Shown in pieces: positions 1 through 6,300 of a DNA stretch of 6,649 nucleotides (the first letter of the stretch is position 1; each line of letters begins with the position of its first letter). The DNA comes from Deinococcus sp. (GTDB lineage Bacteria > Deinococcota > Deinococci > Deinococcales > Deinococcaceae). The position numbers and the translations under genes were made by a program. Under the pieces are notes generated by a model. The model did no database searches and had not been told where the DNA came from. It was given only the letters and a program-made list of their open reading frames with translations. The stretch spans positions 1 to 6,649 of the forward strand of contig NZ_JAGLBG010000101.1 in assembly GCF_018260405.1 (NCBI RefSeq), in the 5' to 3' direction.

Positions 1-213
1 AGTTGGGACAGATCTTTTGCGTAATGTCCCTACTCTACCCCTTTCCGCTTCGCAAGTCCCCCTGCTGAGCAGTTACTTTCGATTTTCGTTTCCGGCCCAC
101 TACAGGATATTCTTCGACATCAGCGACGATTTGGCGCAAGTCCTGTGTCTTTCAGGCAGCAGCCCGGTTCGCTGGCGCAACAAAGCTTTATCAGAGGTTC
201 ATCTGGTGGCGCA
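1..213. other. Left-edge stretch without a recognisable gene
   Basis: No convincing coding frame is visible on either strand. The + frame that continues upstream from gfh1 is open here, but its translation is compositionally odd and lacks a ribosome binding site. The only structure I see is an inverted repeat, GGGACA (5-10) and TGTCCC (25-30), with a 14-nt loop. It is not followed by a T-run, so it is more likely an operator-like or chance palindrome than a terminator. Confidence 0.5.
5..30. repeat. Inverted repeat GGGACA-N14-TGTCCC
   Basis: Two perfect 6-bp arms lie 14 nt apart, about 185 nt upstream of the gfh1 promoter. It could be a regulator site or the 3' hairpin of a gene left of the window. 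There is no T-run on either side. Such a repeat can arise by chance. Confidence 0.3.
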
Positions 214-242
214 TTGTCACTTGCCTGCGCTTGTGGCACAAT
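214..242 (+). promoter_or_regulatory. Candidate sigma70-type promoter of gfh1
   Basis: The -35 box TTGTCA (214-219) matches consensus at 5 of 6 bases. The -10 box CACAAT (237-242) matches at 4 of 6. The spacer is exactly 17 nt. Transcription would begin near 249-250, giving a 5' leader of about 46 nt before the GTG at 296. It is the best promoter I found upstream of gfh1 and it supports the short form of the protein. Confidence 0.55.
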
Positions 243-283
243 GCGCGGCGATTCTCACCCTATTTCCGCCCGGCAGGACATTT

Positions 284-289
284 GGAGGA
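284..289 (+). promoter_or_regulatory. Shine-Dalgarno of gfh1 (decides the start)
   Basis: GGAGGA lies 6-7 nt upstream of the GTG at 296. This strong site selects GTG 296 over the upstream ATG at 17, which has no comparable site and would add 93 residues unlike any Gre protein. Confidence 0.85.
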
Positions 290-295
290 ACTTTA

Positions 296-784
296 GTGAC
301 ACAGGCTATCAAGCAGGTTCGACTTACCCGTGAAGGTTACGACCGTCTTCAAAAGAATCTGGAACAGGAACAAAACCGCCTGGCCGAAGCCACGCGCATC
401 CTTCAGGAACAGATGGAAACCAGCGCCGACAATGAAGATACCGGCCTGGAAGACGCCAAACGCGAAAAAATGACCATTGAAGCCCGCATCGACGAACTCG
501 AAGATACGCTGGCCCGCGCCACCATTATCGAGGATCAGGAAAATGATGGCCGTGTGGCCCTCGGAGCCATTGTGGTTCTCAACAATGAGGCGACCAAAAA
601 GGAAATGAAGGTCCAGTTCGTCAGTGCGCCCGAAGCTGCCGCGATTGGGGGCAGTCTCCCGCGTATCAGCGAAGACAGCCCCGTCGGTAAGGAACTGGCT
701 GGGCGCAAAAAGGGCGAGGCTTTTGTCGTCAACCTCGACAACGGCAAACAGGTCAAGTACAAGGTCAAAAGCATCGAATACTAG
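296..784 (+). CDS. gfh1: Gre-family transcription factor of the Gfh1 type
   Basis: A 162-residue protein close to the roughly 158-residue length of GreA. The N-terminal part (about 8-80) is the antiparallel coiled coil that enters the RNA polymerase secondary channel. The C-terminal globular domain (about 85-162) carries the family signature ISEDSPVGKELAGRKKGE (124-141). The coiled-coil stretch RILQEQMETSADNEDTGLED (34-53) resembles Thermus Gfh1, which has an acidic DDYDD tip, more than GreA, whose tip reads DLKENAEY with catalytic Asp and Glu. Here the tip is D45-N-E-D48. Gfh1 proteins do not stimulate transcript cleavage. They inhibit or pause RNA polymerase, and published work on Deinococcus radiodurans Gfh1 describes Mn-dependent stimulation of pausing and termination. 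The GTG start follows a GGAGGA site and a promoter at 214-242. The gene stands alone and converges on the aminotransferase gene. An automatic annotation may call it greA; the tip argues against cleavage activity. Confidence 0.88.
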   Translation: MTQAIKQVRLTREGYDRLQKNLEQEQNRLAEATRILQEQMETSADNEDTGLEDAKREKMTIEARIDELEDTLARATIIEDQENDGRVALGAIVVLNNEATKKEMKVQFVSAPEAAAIGGSLPRISEDSPVGKELAGRKKGEAFVVNLDNGKQVKYKVKSIEY

Positions 785-966
785 TTTCTATCCAGGCGCA
801 GCGCTAAAGACGTGCAATACGGCGCAAGCCTGGCAGGAGACGCGGGGCCCGAATCGCCAGCGGAAGTTCGTTGACCTGACGGGCAGCGTCTTCGCTGGTG
901 ACCACTAGCCCCTGACCTTGACCCTACCTCTGACCTCAGCTGCCTGGAATCTAGGGTGAGCCTTGA
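785..966. other. Convergent intergenic region between gfh1 and aminotransferase
   Basis: These 182 nt separate two gene 3' ends. An inverted repeat CCAGGC (792-797) / GCCTGG (828-833) could form a hairpin in both transcripts but has no T-run, so it is a weak terminator candidate. TGACC recurs at 913-917, 919-923 and 931-935. One 33-codon minus-strand frame (804-905) is listed separately. Confidence 0.45.
804..905 (-). CDS. Doubtful small ORF or gene remnant
   Basis: A GTG-initiated frame of 33 residues, beginning VVTSEDAARQVNELPL and ending with an Arg/Leu-rich tail (RRIARL). It lies 61 nt downstream of the aminotransferase stop on the same strand. The upstream AGGGG is too close to the GTG to be a convincing ribosome binding site. 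A stop closes the frame eight codons before the GTG. The composition looks protein-like, but the length is within what chance gives in GC-rich DNA. I do not recognise the product; it could be a small protein or the 3' remnant of a decayed gene. Confidence 0.2.
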   Translation of the reverse strand: MVTSEDAARQVNELPLAIRAPRLLPGLRRIARL

Positions 967-2079
967 CTATGGGCGCTGGCGCAGTTGTTCGAGTGCCTGC
1001 CCGATCTGCTCCCGCGACTTGCAAAAGGCGAAGCGCAGCAGCCCCGCGGGAACAGGGTGCGCGGCGTAAAAGGCGCTGCCCGGAATGACCGCCACGCCGC
1101 TGGTTTCGACCAGCTTCTCGGCTTCCCAGGCGGGGTGCTGCGCGGTTAAAAAGTAAGTGCCACGCGCCTCCTGCACGGTAGCCCCCAGTTCCTTCAGGCC
1201 ACCGGTCAACAGTTGTTGGCGCTCGCCGTATTCTTGCCGTAGACCCTCATAAAAGCCCTCGGCGCGGGCTACGGGCAGAGCCGCCGCAACTGCGGCCTGC
1301 AGGGGGACCGGCGAACAGAACGACCCCTGTTGCCGGATTCCGGCGATATTACCCGACAGCCCCGGCGGGCAGGCGATCCAGCCCACGCGCCAGCCGGTGG
1401 CTTCCAGGCGCTTGCCCGCGCTGCCTACCGTGAAGGTGCGTTCGGGGGCCAGCGTGCGTAGGGAGGTCGGTTTTTCGCCGTAGTACAGCTCATCGTACAC
1501 CTCGTCACTGATGAGCCAGAAGTCGTGCTGCCGGGCCAGTGCCACGACTTGCAACAGTTCTTCACGTGAAAAGACCGTGCCGGTTGGATTGAACGGTGTA
1601 TTGATGAGCAGCGCCCGCGTCCGGGGAGTCACCGCCCGTTCAAGCGTTTCAAAGTCGAAGGCCCAGCCCGCGTCGTCTAGGCGCATCGGCACTGTGACCG
1701 GGTCGGCCCCGGCCAGCCGCGCCTGGGGAATGTAGACGTCGAACACGGGTTCCAGCATCAGCACTTCGTCGCCGGGGCCATACAGCGACAGCGCCAGCAC
1801 GTTGAGTGCCTCGGTCGCGCCGGTGGTCACCACGATGTCTTGACCGTTGACGCCCAGGTCGGTGCCCAGCGCGGTACGGAGTGCAGGCAGTCCGGCGGGT
1901 GGGCTGTACTGGTCGAACCTGCCTATGGCGTGGCGGGCGGCGTCCTGTAAGAAGGCGGGCGGCGCGTCGGAGGGAAAGCCCTGGCCCAGATTAACGGCGC
2001 TGTACTGCGCGGCCAGGCGGCTCATCCGGGCAAAAACACTTTCCTGCGATAGCTGCGTGCGGGGCAAAAGCTCGGGCAT
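967..2079 (-). CDS. PLP-dependent class I/II aminotransferase (kynurenine/methionine aminotransferase-like)
   Basis: A 370-residue fold-type I aminotransferase, a cytosolic homodimer by family. It moves an amino group between an amino acid and a 2-oxo acid using pyridoxal phosphate. Landmarks: VNLGQGFP (29-36), typical of the kynurenine aminotransferase / glutamine transaminase K / YbdL branch; TTGATEAL (85-92) for cofactor phosphate binding; NTPFNPTG (160-167); SDEVYDELYY (191-200), with D192 and Y195 contacting the cofactor; SAGKRLEATGWRVGW (220-234), with K223 as the Schiff-base lysine; and R349 in LLRFAF as the expected carboxylate-binding arginine. All key residues are present and the length is slightly below the usual 380-410. 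The substrate cannot be fixed from sequence: methionine, glutamine, phenylalanine or kynurenine are all plausible. The ATG has GAAGG only 1 nt upstream, which is unusually close, but the N-terminus fits the family. No terminator was found downstream. Confidence 0.9.
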   Translation of the reverse strand: MPELLPRTQLSQESVFARMSRLAAQYSAVNLGQGFPSDAPPAFLQDAARHAIGRFDQYSPPAGLPALRTALGTDLGVNGQDIVVTTGATEALNVLALSLYGPGDEVLMLEPVFDVYIPQARLAGADPVTVPMRLDDAGWAFDFETLERAVTPRTRALLINTPFNPTGTVFSREELLQVVALARQHDFWLISDEVYDELYYGEKPTSLRTLAPERTFTVGSAGKRLEATGWRVGWIACPPGLSGNIAGIRQQGSFCSPVPLQAAVAAALPVARAEGFYEGLRQEYGERQQLLTGGLKELGATVQEARGTYFLTAQHPAWEAEKLVETSGVAVIPGSAFYAAHPVPAGLLRFAFCKSREQIGQALEQLRQRP

Positions 2080-2114
2080 ACCTTCAAGTGTGCGCGTCCA
2101 GCGGCCCTCACAGT

Positions 2115-2130
2115 GCCTGACAAGTTAGGC
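2115..2130. promoter_or_regulatory. Near-palindrome upstream of the aminotransferase, possible operator
   Basis: GCCTGAC-AA-GTTAGGC: two 7-nt arms with 6 of 7 bases paired around a 2-nt centre, 36 nt upstream of the aminotransferase ATG. The size and symmetry resemble sites bound by dimeric TetR/GntR-type repressors. No regulator gene is in the window, so the binding protein is unknown. Confidence 0.35.
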
Positions 2131-2182
2131 AGGTGCCAGTATGCACGGTGAGCTGTGCGGGCACTGATACGGCAGAAGCGGG

Positions 2183-2226
2183 CAGGCCCCTTCATGGGTG
2201 CGGTCAGGCCCCTTCACGGGTGCCGT
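2183..2226. repeat. Two-copy 22-nt tandem repeat
   Basis: Units 2183-2204 and 2205-2226 each begin CAGGCCCCTTCA and match at 20 of 22 positions. The differences are T/C at unit position 13 and G/C at position 20. The units abut directly. 22 is not a multiple of three, so the duplication would shift any reading frame, which argues against coding here. Confidence 0.85.
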
Positions 2227-2229
2227 TCT

Positions 2230-2250
2230 GACCAAGAAGCCGCTTTGGTC
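2230..2250. repeat. Small hairpin GACCAA-N9-TTGGTC
   Basis: Perfect 6-bp arms (2230-2235 and 2245-2250) around a 9-nt loop, 3 nt after the tandem repeat. There is no adjacent T-run on either strand, so a terminator role is unlikely. Confidence 0.4.
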
Positions 2251-2287
2251 AAGAGGGTACCGTCTGCGCCTCTGCCCGCAGCGCTTC

Positions 2288-2337
2288 GACTCCATACCGC
2301 GAAACTCGTATTGTTCTCGCCCCGCTCGGATGGAATC
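2288..2337. repeat. Nested inverted repeat, candidate dispersed repeat
   Basis: The outer arms GACTCCAT (2288-2295) and ATGGAATC (2330-2337) pair at 7 of 8 positions. Inside them GCGAAAC (2299-2305) and GTTCTCGC (2313-2320) pair with a one-base bulge. Transcribed RNA or single-stranded DNA could fold into a two-storey cruciform-like hairpin. This layout is typical of REP-like or MITE-like dispersed repeats, but only one copy is in the window. Confidence 0.4.
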
Positions 2338-2386
2338 CAACACGGCCCGGTTCACTCGGCAGTCCGTATGAAAGGTACGGGCCATG

Positions 2387-2422
2387 AAAAAAGCGGCCCA
2401 GGTGGTGTTCCCGGAGCCGCTT
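2387..2422 (-). terminator. Rho-independent terminator of gltP
   Basis: On the minus strand AAGCGGCTC (2422-2414) pairs with GGGCCGCTT (2399-2391). This is a 9-bp stem with one G-T pair and a 14-nt loop, ending in a run of six T (2392-2387). It begins 28 nt after the gltP stop codon and isolates gltP from the aminotransferase gene. Confidence 0.85.
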
Positions 2423-2449
2423 GCCTGGACTGTTTGCTGCCTTTACAAC

Positions 2450-3745
<1,296 letters not shown>

Positions 3746-3754
3746 GCGTGTTTG

Positions 3755-3760
3755 CTCCTC
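3755..3760 (-). promoter_or_regulatory. Shine-Dalgarno of gltP (decides the start)
   Basis: GAGGAG on the minus strand, 9 nt before the ATG at 3745. It fixes the start of gltP and rejects the 48-residue upstream extension. The A/T-rich patch TTAAAT about 50 nt upstream (near 3793-3799) could be a -10 box, but no good -35 box pairs with it. Confidence 0.75.
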
Positions 3761-3837
3761 GGAACCACTCCGTGTGAATTTGCTCTGTCTTTGATTTAAT
3801 GACACGGGCGGGCAAACTCTAATGGAATGTGAGCCGG

Positions 3838-3848
3838 AGTACCGTACT
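3838..3848. promoter_or_regulatory. 11-nt palindrome upstream of gltP
   Basis: AGTAC-C-GTACT is perfectly palindromic around one base and lies about 93 nt upstream of the gltP start. It may be a regulator site, or chance. No assignment is possible from sequence alone. Confidence 0.2.
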
Positions 3849-3885
3849 TGCCTCGCATTTCGCCCCGGACGTTCCCGTGGCCTGG

Positions 3886-3992
3886 ACAACTTGGGCCAGC
3901 CAAAGCGAGAAGGAGCCGCCCGTAGGCCACTCCCCCCATTACACCGCCCCCGCTGAGGCCGCCAAAGCAGAGGCTTGGGCGTAGGAAGTTGT
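3886..3992. repeat. 107-bp segment bounded by 7-bp inverted repeats
   Basis: ACAACTT (3886-3892) and AAGTTGT (3986-3992) face each other around a GC-rich segment lying immediately after the methyltransferase stop codon. The segment holds repeat copy A and a second, degenerate version of its core (CCAGCCAAAGCGAGAAGG, 3896-3913). It could fold as a large 3'-end hairpin of the methyltransferase mRNA, or be a small insertion with terminal inverted repeats. No clear T-run follows. Confidence 0.35.
3946..3980 (-). repeat. Dispersed 3'-end repeat, copy A
   Basis: On the + strand it reads GCCCCCGCT, then the 20-bp core at 3955-3974 (GAGGCCGCC...GCAGAGGC), then TTGGGC. The core is identical in copy B (5873-5892), and the two copies agree at 30 of 34 positions overall. 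Copy C shares the first 9 bases and the last 11. It lies 12 nt beyond the methyltransferase stop. Read on the minus strand in phase with that stop it gives AQASALAASAGAV, then TAA. An imperfect hairpin GCCAAAGC/GCTTGGGC (3961-3980) with one mismatch is possible. Confidence 0.75.
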
Positions 3993-5132
3993 TTAACTCA
4001 CCTCAAATAACAATGGTTGCTGAAACATCTGTGGCGAGATCGCTACTTCGCCACGTAGAGTGGCCAGCAAACTAACGCCTAAAGCCATGCCTAATTGCAC
4101 TGGAACAGCATTTCCTATCTGTCGATACTGGTCGCTGAGGCTGCCCATAAATTCCCAGTCATCGGGAAAACCCTGCAAGCGGGCAGCCTCGCGCACACTT
4201 AGTGGACGGTCATAGGCGGGGTGACACATATCTGTCGCCTTTTGCGCGGGGCTGGTGGTTACAGTAGGTGAAGGTCTGTCCCAGGCTAGACGGCGATAAA
4301 ATCCAACCTTGCCGCCGCCCGAGGTATATGCTCCACCCATAGCTTCGGGCAAAACCTCAGGCGGAAGGCTGCGCCAGTTACCGCCCTCTGGTACAAGACG
4401 CAGATATTTCAGGCGGCTTTCGCTATAGCTCTGAAACTGCGGCTCTGGGTCGTGCAAGCCTTCCAGCCCTTGCCGCAAGGTAACCCATGGCGGAAGATTG
4501 CGCCCGTCCTTGCTGTGGATAGGCGCAGGTAGGTGTAGCGGTTCATGGTCGCGGCTGCCCAGAATCACCACGCGCTCACGGGTTTGGGGCGTGCCGTAGT
4601 CGGCGGCATTGAGCAGGCCATAAGTAAAGCTGTAGCCAATTCGCTCAAACTCTGCCAGAATCACCGCGAAGGCCGAGCCGCGTTCTTCCTCGGGCAGCAG
4701 CGGCCCGCCGTAACGCTCGGAAATGGGACGGTGCCTGAGGGTCGCCGATAATAACCCACGCACATTTTCCATAATGAAAAAACGGGGCTGAATGCCTTCT
4801 ATCAGTCGTAAGTAATCTCGAAAGAGGCTACCGCGTGGGTCGTTTAGCGCCTGCCGCTTGCCCGCTGTGCTGAAGGGCTGACAGGGTGGCCCACCGCTCA
4901 GCAGTGTAACCGCGCCGCGCTCTAACCCTCCCGCTTGCAAAATATCTTCGGCAGAAATTTGGGTTACATCCTCAGCTACAAAAATAGAATGGCCCCGACG
5001 TACAGCGTTGTGGCGAATGGTGGCCCGCGCCGCTTTATCTACTTCTACTGCCGCCACTGTCTGAAAGCCTGCCGCTTCAAGGCCAAGGTCAAGTCCACCT
5101 GCCCCAGAAAAAAGTGAAACGTGCGTGGTCAT
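3993..5132 (-). CDS. Type II DNA (cytosine-5-)-methyltransferase
   Basis: A 379-residue Dcm-family enzyme that transfers a methyl group from S-adenosylmethionine to C5 of cytosine in a specific short site, protecting DNA from the endonuclease encoded just upstream. Motifs in order: I, LFSGAGGLDLG (7-17), SAM binding; IV, GGPPCQPFS (80-88), with catalytic C84; VI, ENVRG (122-126); VIII, QTRERVVILG (183-192); a target recognition region about 200-305; IX, REAARLQGFPDDW (314-326); X, QIGNAVP (338-344). All are intact. The ATG at 5132 is preferred because motif I then sits at residue 7, as is usual. An in-frame ATG at 5156 would add MPRAYTRA and overlap the endonuclease gene by 20 nt. Translation is probably coupled, as the endonuclease stop is 4 nt upstream. 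The recognition site cannot be read from sequence. A 60-nt sample (4381-4440) has 32 G+C, against 42 in a sample of the aminotransferase gene (1861-1920), suggesting acquisition. Confidence 0.95.
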   Translation of the reverse strand: MTTHVSLFSGAGGLDLGLEAAGFQTVAAVEVDKAARATIRHNAVRRGHSIFVAEDVTQISAEDILQAGGLERGAVTLLSGGPPCQPFSTAGKRQALNDPRGSLFRDYLRLIEGIQPRFFIMENVRGLLSATLRHRPISERYGGPLLPEEERGSAFAVILAEFERIGYSFTYGLLNAADYGTPQTRERVVILGSRDHEPLHLPAPIHSKDGRNLPPWVTLRQGLEGLHDPEPQFQSYSESRLKYLRLVPEGGNWRSLPPEVLPEAMGGAYTSGGGKVGFYRRLAWDRPSPTVTTSPAQKATDMCHPAYDRPLSVREAARLQGFPDDWEFMGSLSDQYRQIGNAVPVQLGMALGVSLLATLRGEVAISPQMFQQPLLFEVS

Positions 5133-5136
5133 TGCT

Positions 5137-5817
5137 CTAGTGTACGCCCTTGGCATATTCGCGGATAAAATCGTGAAACCCTTCTTCCGATAGCGGCGCG
5201 GGCAACTCGGCGGGGAATTTCTCCCAGTTGGTGCGGCCCGTATTTGCGTTAACCCGATACCATTTCAGAATTTCGGTGCCGACGCGAATGGCAGACGAAG
5301 AACTGTTTTCGCTGTTACTACGGTTCTTGACCTGCAAGGCCAGCGACAAATCCAGCCGAATAAAATCCACTGCCCGAATGGTGTTGCCCGCGCACCAGAC
5401 CCAGCCGTGTGGTTCTAGCTCCCGTGCCAAGTACCGCTCAAGCAGCGCCCCCAGCAGGTTTTCTGCCGCCATACTCTGACGGTGAAGCAAGCGGGCCTGG
5501 GTTTGGGTGTCCTCTTGCATACCCGCAAACGCTGCAAGAATCACGTCTACGGCGGGGTCGGCTACGGTGGAGACTTCCCGCAGGTGCAGTTGGCCTTCGC
5601 GCTCGCGTATGTGGCTCAGCAAAAAAGCCTGAAAATAGGTTTGTGCCTCGGCTGGCTTGGCATCTGGTGCAATGGTCAGCCGCCCAAACCGTGCAAACGC
5701 GGACAGGCTGGGGCTTTGCAGGCCATAGGTCACCAGTGCCTCTAGTGCAGGCGTCCAAGCCACGTTCACCGCCTGGGCTGCGGCGCGTGCCAGTCGCATA
5801 AACTCCGCTTGGGTCAT
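5137..5817 (-). CDS. Type II restriction endonuclease, possibly SinI-like
   Basis: A 226-residue protein encoded immediately upstream of, and coupled to, the C5-methyltransferase gene. It most likely cuts the site the methylase protects. The C-terminal half has a PD-(D/E)XK-type core: E119 in the helix AENLLGALLERYL, D151 in RAVDF, and Q162-V-K164 in ALQVKNR, so Gln stands in place of the usual Glu/Asp of the ExK pair. It continues with the distinctive stretch NRSNSENSSSSAIRVGTEI (165-183) and NTGRTNW (192-198). From memory these resemble the SinI family (GGWCC cutters), but I cannot confirm this without a profile search, so the specificity is unassigned. The N-terminal half (1-110) is mostly helical and not recognised. 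The ATG has no Shine-Dalgarno; a TAAACT box lies exactly 6 nt upstream, pointing to a leaderless message. The endonuclease gene precedes the methylase gene and no controller (C) protein gene is present. Confidence 0.82.
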   Translation of the reverse strand: MTQAEFMRLARAAAQAVNVAWTPALEALVTYGLQSPSLSAFARFGRLTIAPDAKPAEAQTYFQAFLLSHIREREGQLHLREVSTVADPAVDVILAAFAGMQEDTQTQARLLHRQSMAAENLLGALLERYLARELEPHGWVWCAGNTIRAVDFIRLDLSLALQVKNRSNSENSSSSAIRVGTEILKWYRVNANTGRTNWEKFPAELPAPLSEEGFHDFIREYAKGVH

Positions 5818-5823
5818 GGGGGC

Positions 5824-5829
5824 AGTTTA
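5824..5829 (-). promoter_or_regulatory. Leaderless -10 box of the restriction-modification operon
   Basis: On the minus strand TGG-TAAACT-GCCCCC-ATG. The -10 box TAAACT ends 6 nt before the endonuclease ATG, so transcription should begin at or beside the start codon, as in leaderless Deinococcus genes. The TGG in front makes an extended -10 (TGn). The -35 position falls inside the vapC terminator hairpin and has no recognisable -35 box. The arrangement is the same as at vapB (6513-6518). Confidence 0.6.
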
Positions 5830-5836
5830 CCAGAAC

Positions 5837-5878
5837 AAAAAAAGGCCCCCGAAGGCAGCCGCTGCCCCTGCCGAGGCC
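5837..5878 (-). terminator. Rho-independent terminator after vapC
   Basis: On the minus strand GGCCTC (5878-5873) and GGCAG pair with CTGCC and GGGGCC (5849-5844). This makes an 11-bp interrupted stem with a TTCG bulge, followed directly by seven T (5843-5837). The 5' arm is part of repeat copy B. It separates vapBC from the restriction-modification operon, whose -10 box begins 7 nt beyond the T-run. Confidence 0.8.
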
Positions 5879-5898
5879 GCCAAAGCAGAGGCCTAGGC
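5865..5898 (-). repeat. Dispersed 3'-end repeat, copy B
   Basis: It shares with copy A the perfect 20-bp core (here 5873-5892) and 30 of 34 positions overall. The vapC stop codon (5893-5895) lies inside it, at the place where copies A and C carry a CAA codon. Beyond the stop, in phase, the minus strand reads ASALAASAGA. The palindrome AGGCCTAGGCCT (5889-5900) is centred on the stop. Part of the repeat forms the 5' arm of the terminator. Confidence 0.75.
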
Positions 5899-6300
5899 CT
5901 TCACCAGTTTCAGCGGCAACTGCTGCGCGTAAAGGTCAAAATCCTTATCCTTGGTCAGAATCGGCAGGCCATACGCCACGCTACAGGCACAAATCAGAAA
6001 ATCGCTGCTGCTGCCCTGCACGCCCTTGCTGCGGCACAGGTTGAAGAATTCGGCGGCACGTTCATAGTCCTGCTCCTTTAACGGCAAGTCTGGAAAGGCC
6101 CGCAGCTGCTCCCTGATACGCTCAAACACGGTTGGGGTCTTCAGGCCCTGTAAGACTTCCTGACGAATACAGCCCAGTAACTGAACGCGCCCCTGTGTGA
6201 CCAGTTGCCGCAGCATGAGCACTTGCGGCGAGGGTTCGCCCGGCACTTTGCGAAAGCCTTCTGACCACACATCGCTGTCCACGATGACCAGATCACTCAT
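5893..6300 (-). CDS. vapC: VapC-family PIN-domain toxin (ribonuclease)
   Basis: A 135-residue single PIN domain, the usual size of VapC toxins, which are Mg-dependent endoribonucleases that cut tRNA or rRNA and stop translation when free of antitoxin. Acidic active-site residues are in place: D8 in VIVDSDVW, E48 in IRQEVL, D100 in SSSDFLIC, and D118/D120 in TKDKDF. The last motif corresponds to the TRDRDF-type strand of the family. The ATG overlaps the vapB stop as ATGA (6300-6297), the classic coupling of this module, so toxin is made only after antitoxin. The last codon before the stop is inside repeat copy B, and the gene ends in a strong terminator. The RNA target cannot be inferred. Confidence 0.92.
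   Translation of the reverse strand: MSDLVIVDSDVWSEGFRKVPGEPSPQVLMLRQLVTQGRVQLLGCIRQEVLQGLKTPTVFERIREQLRAFPDLPLKEQDYERAAEFFNLCRSKGVQGSSSDFLICACSVAYGLPILTKDKDFDLYAQQLPLKLVKA

Larger units (their letters stand above)
2080..2386. other. Gene-free, repeat-rich intergenic region
   Basis: This region of about 300 nt separates the aminotransferase start from the gltP terminator. It contains a near-palindrome (2115-2130), a 22-nt tandem duplication (2183-2226), a 6-bp hairpin GACCAA/TTGGTC (2230-2250) and a nested inverted repeat (2288-2337). Open frames on both strands cross it, but none has a credible start site or recognisable protein. The density of short structured repeats suggests a dispersed non-coding repeat of the kind scattered through Deinococcus genomes; that is inference. 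The aminotransferase promoter must lie here, but I could not pick out a convincing -35/-10 pair. Confidence 0.5.

Noticed and set aside
17..295. N-terminal extension of gfh1 from the ATG at 17
   Set aside because: The 93 extra residues do not resemble a Gre protein and have no ribosome binding site. A GGAGGA site and a promoter point to GTG 296.
792..833. CCAGGC/GCCTGG inverted repeat as terminator of gfh1
   Set aside because: The loop is 30 nt and there is no T-run on either strand.
2183..2226. Start of a CRISPR array
   Set aside because: The two units abut without spacers and there is no third copy.
2125..2385. Minus-strand 86-codon frame between aminotransferase and gltP
   Set aside because: It overlaps the structured repeats, its start is next to the gltP terminator, and its protein is Arg/Cys-rich and unlike any family I know.
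3746..3889. 48-residue N-terminal extension of gltP
   Set aside because: It is Arg-rich and unlike a membrane protein start. The ATG at 3745 has a GAGGAG site and aligns with the GltP N-terminus.
5133..5156. Alternative methylase start at 5156
   Set aside because: It would add eight residues ahead of motif I and overlap the endonuclease gene. It remains possible, but the ATG at 5132 gives the usual N-terminus.
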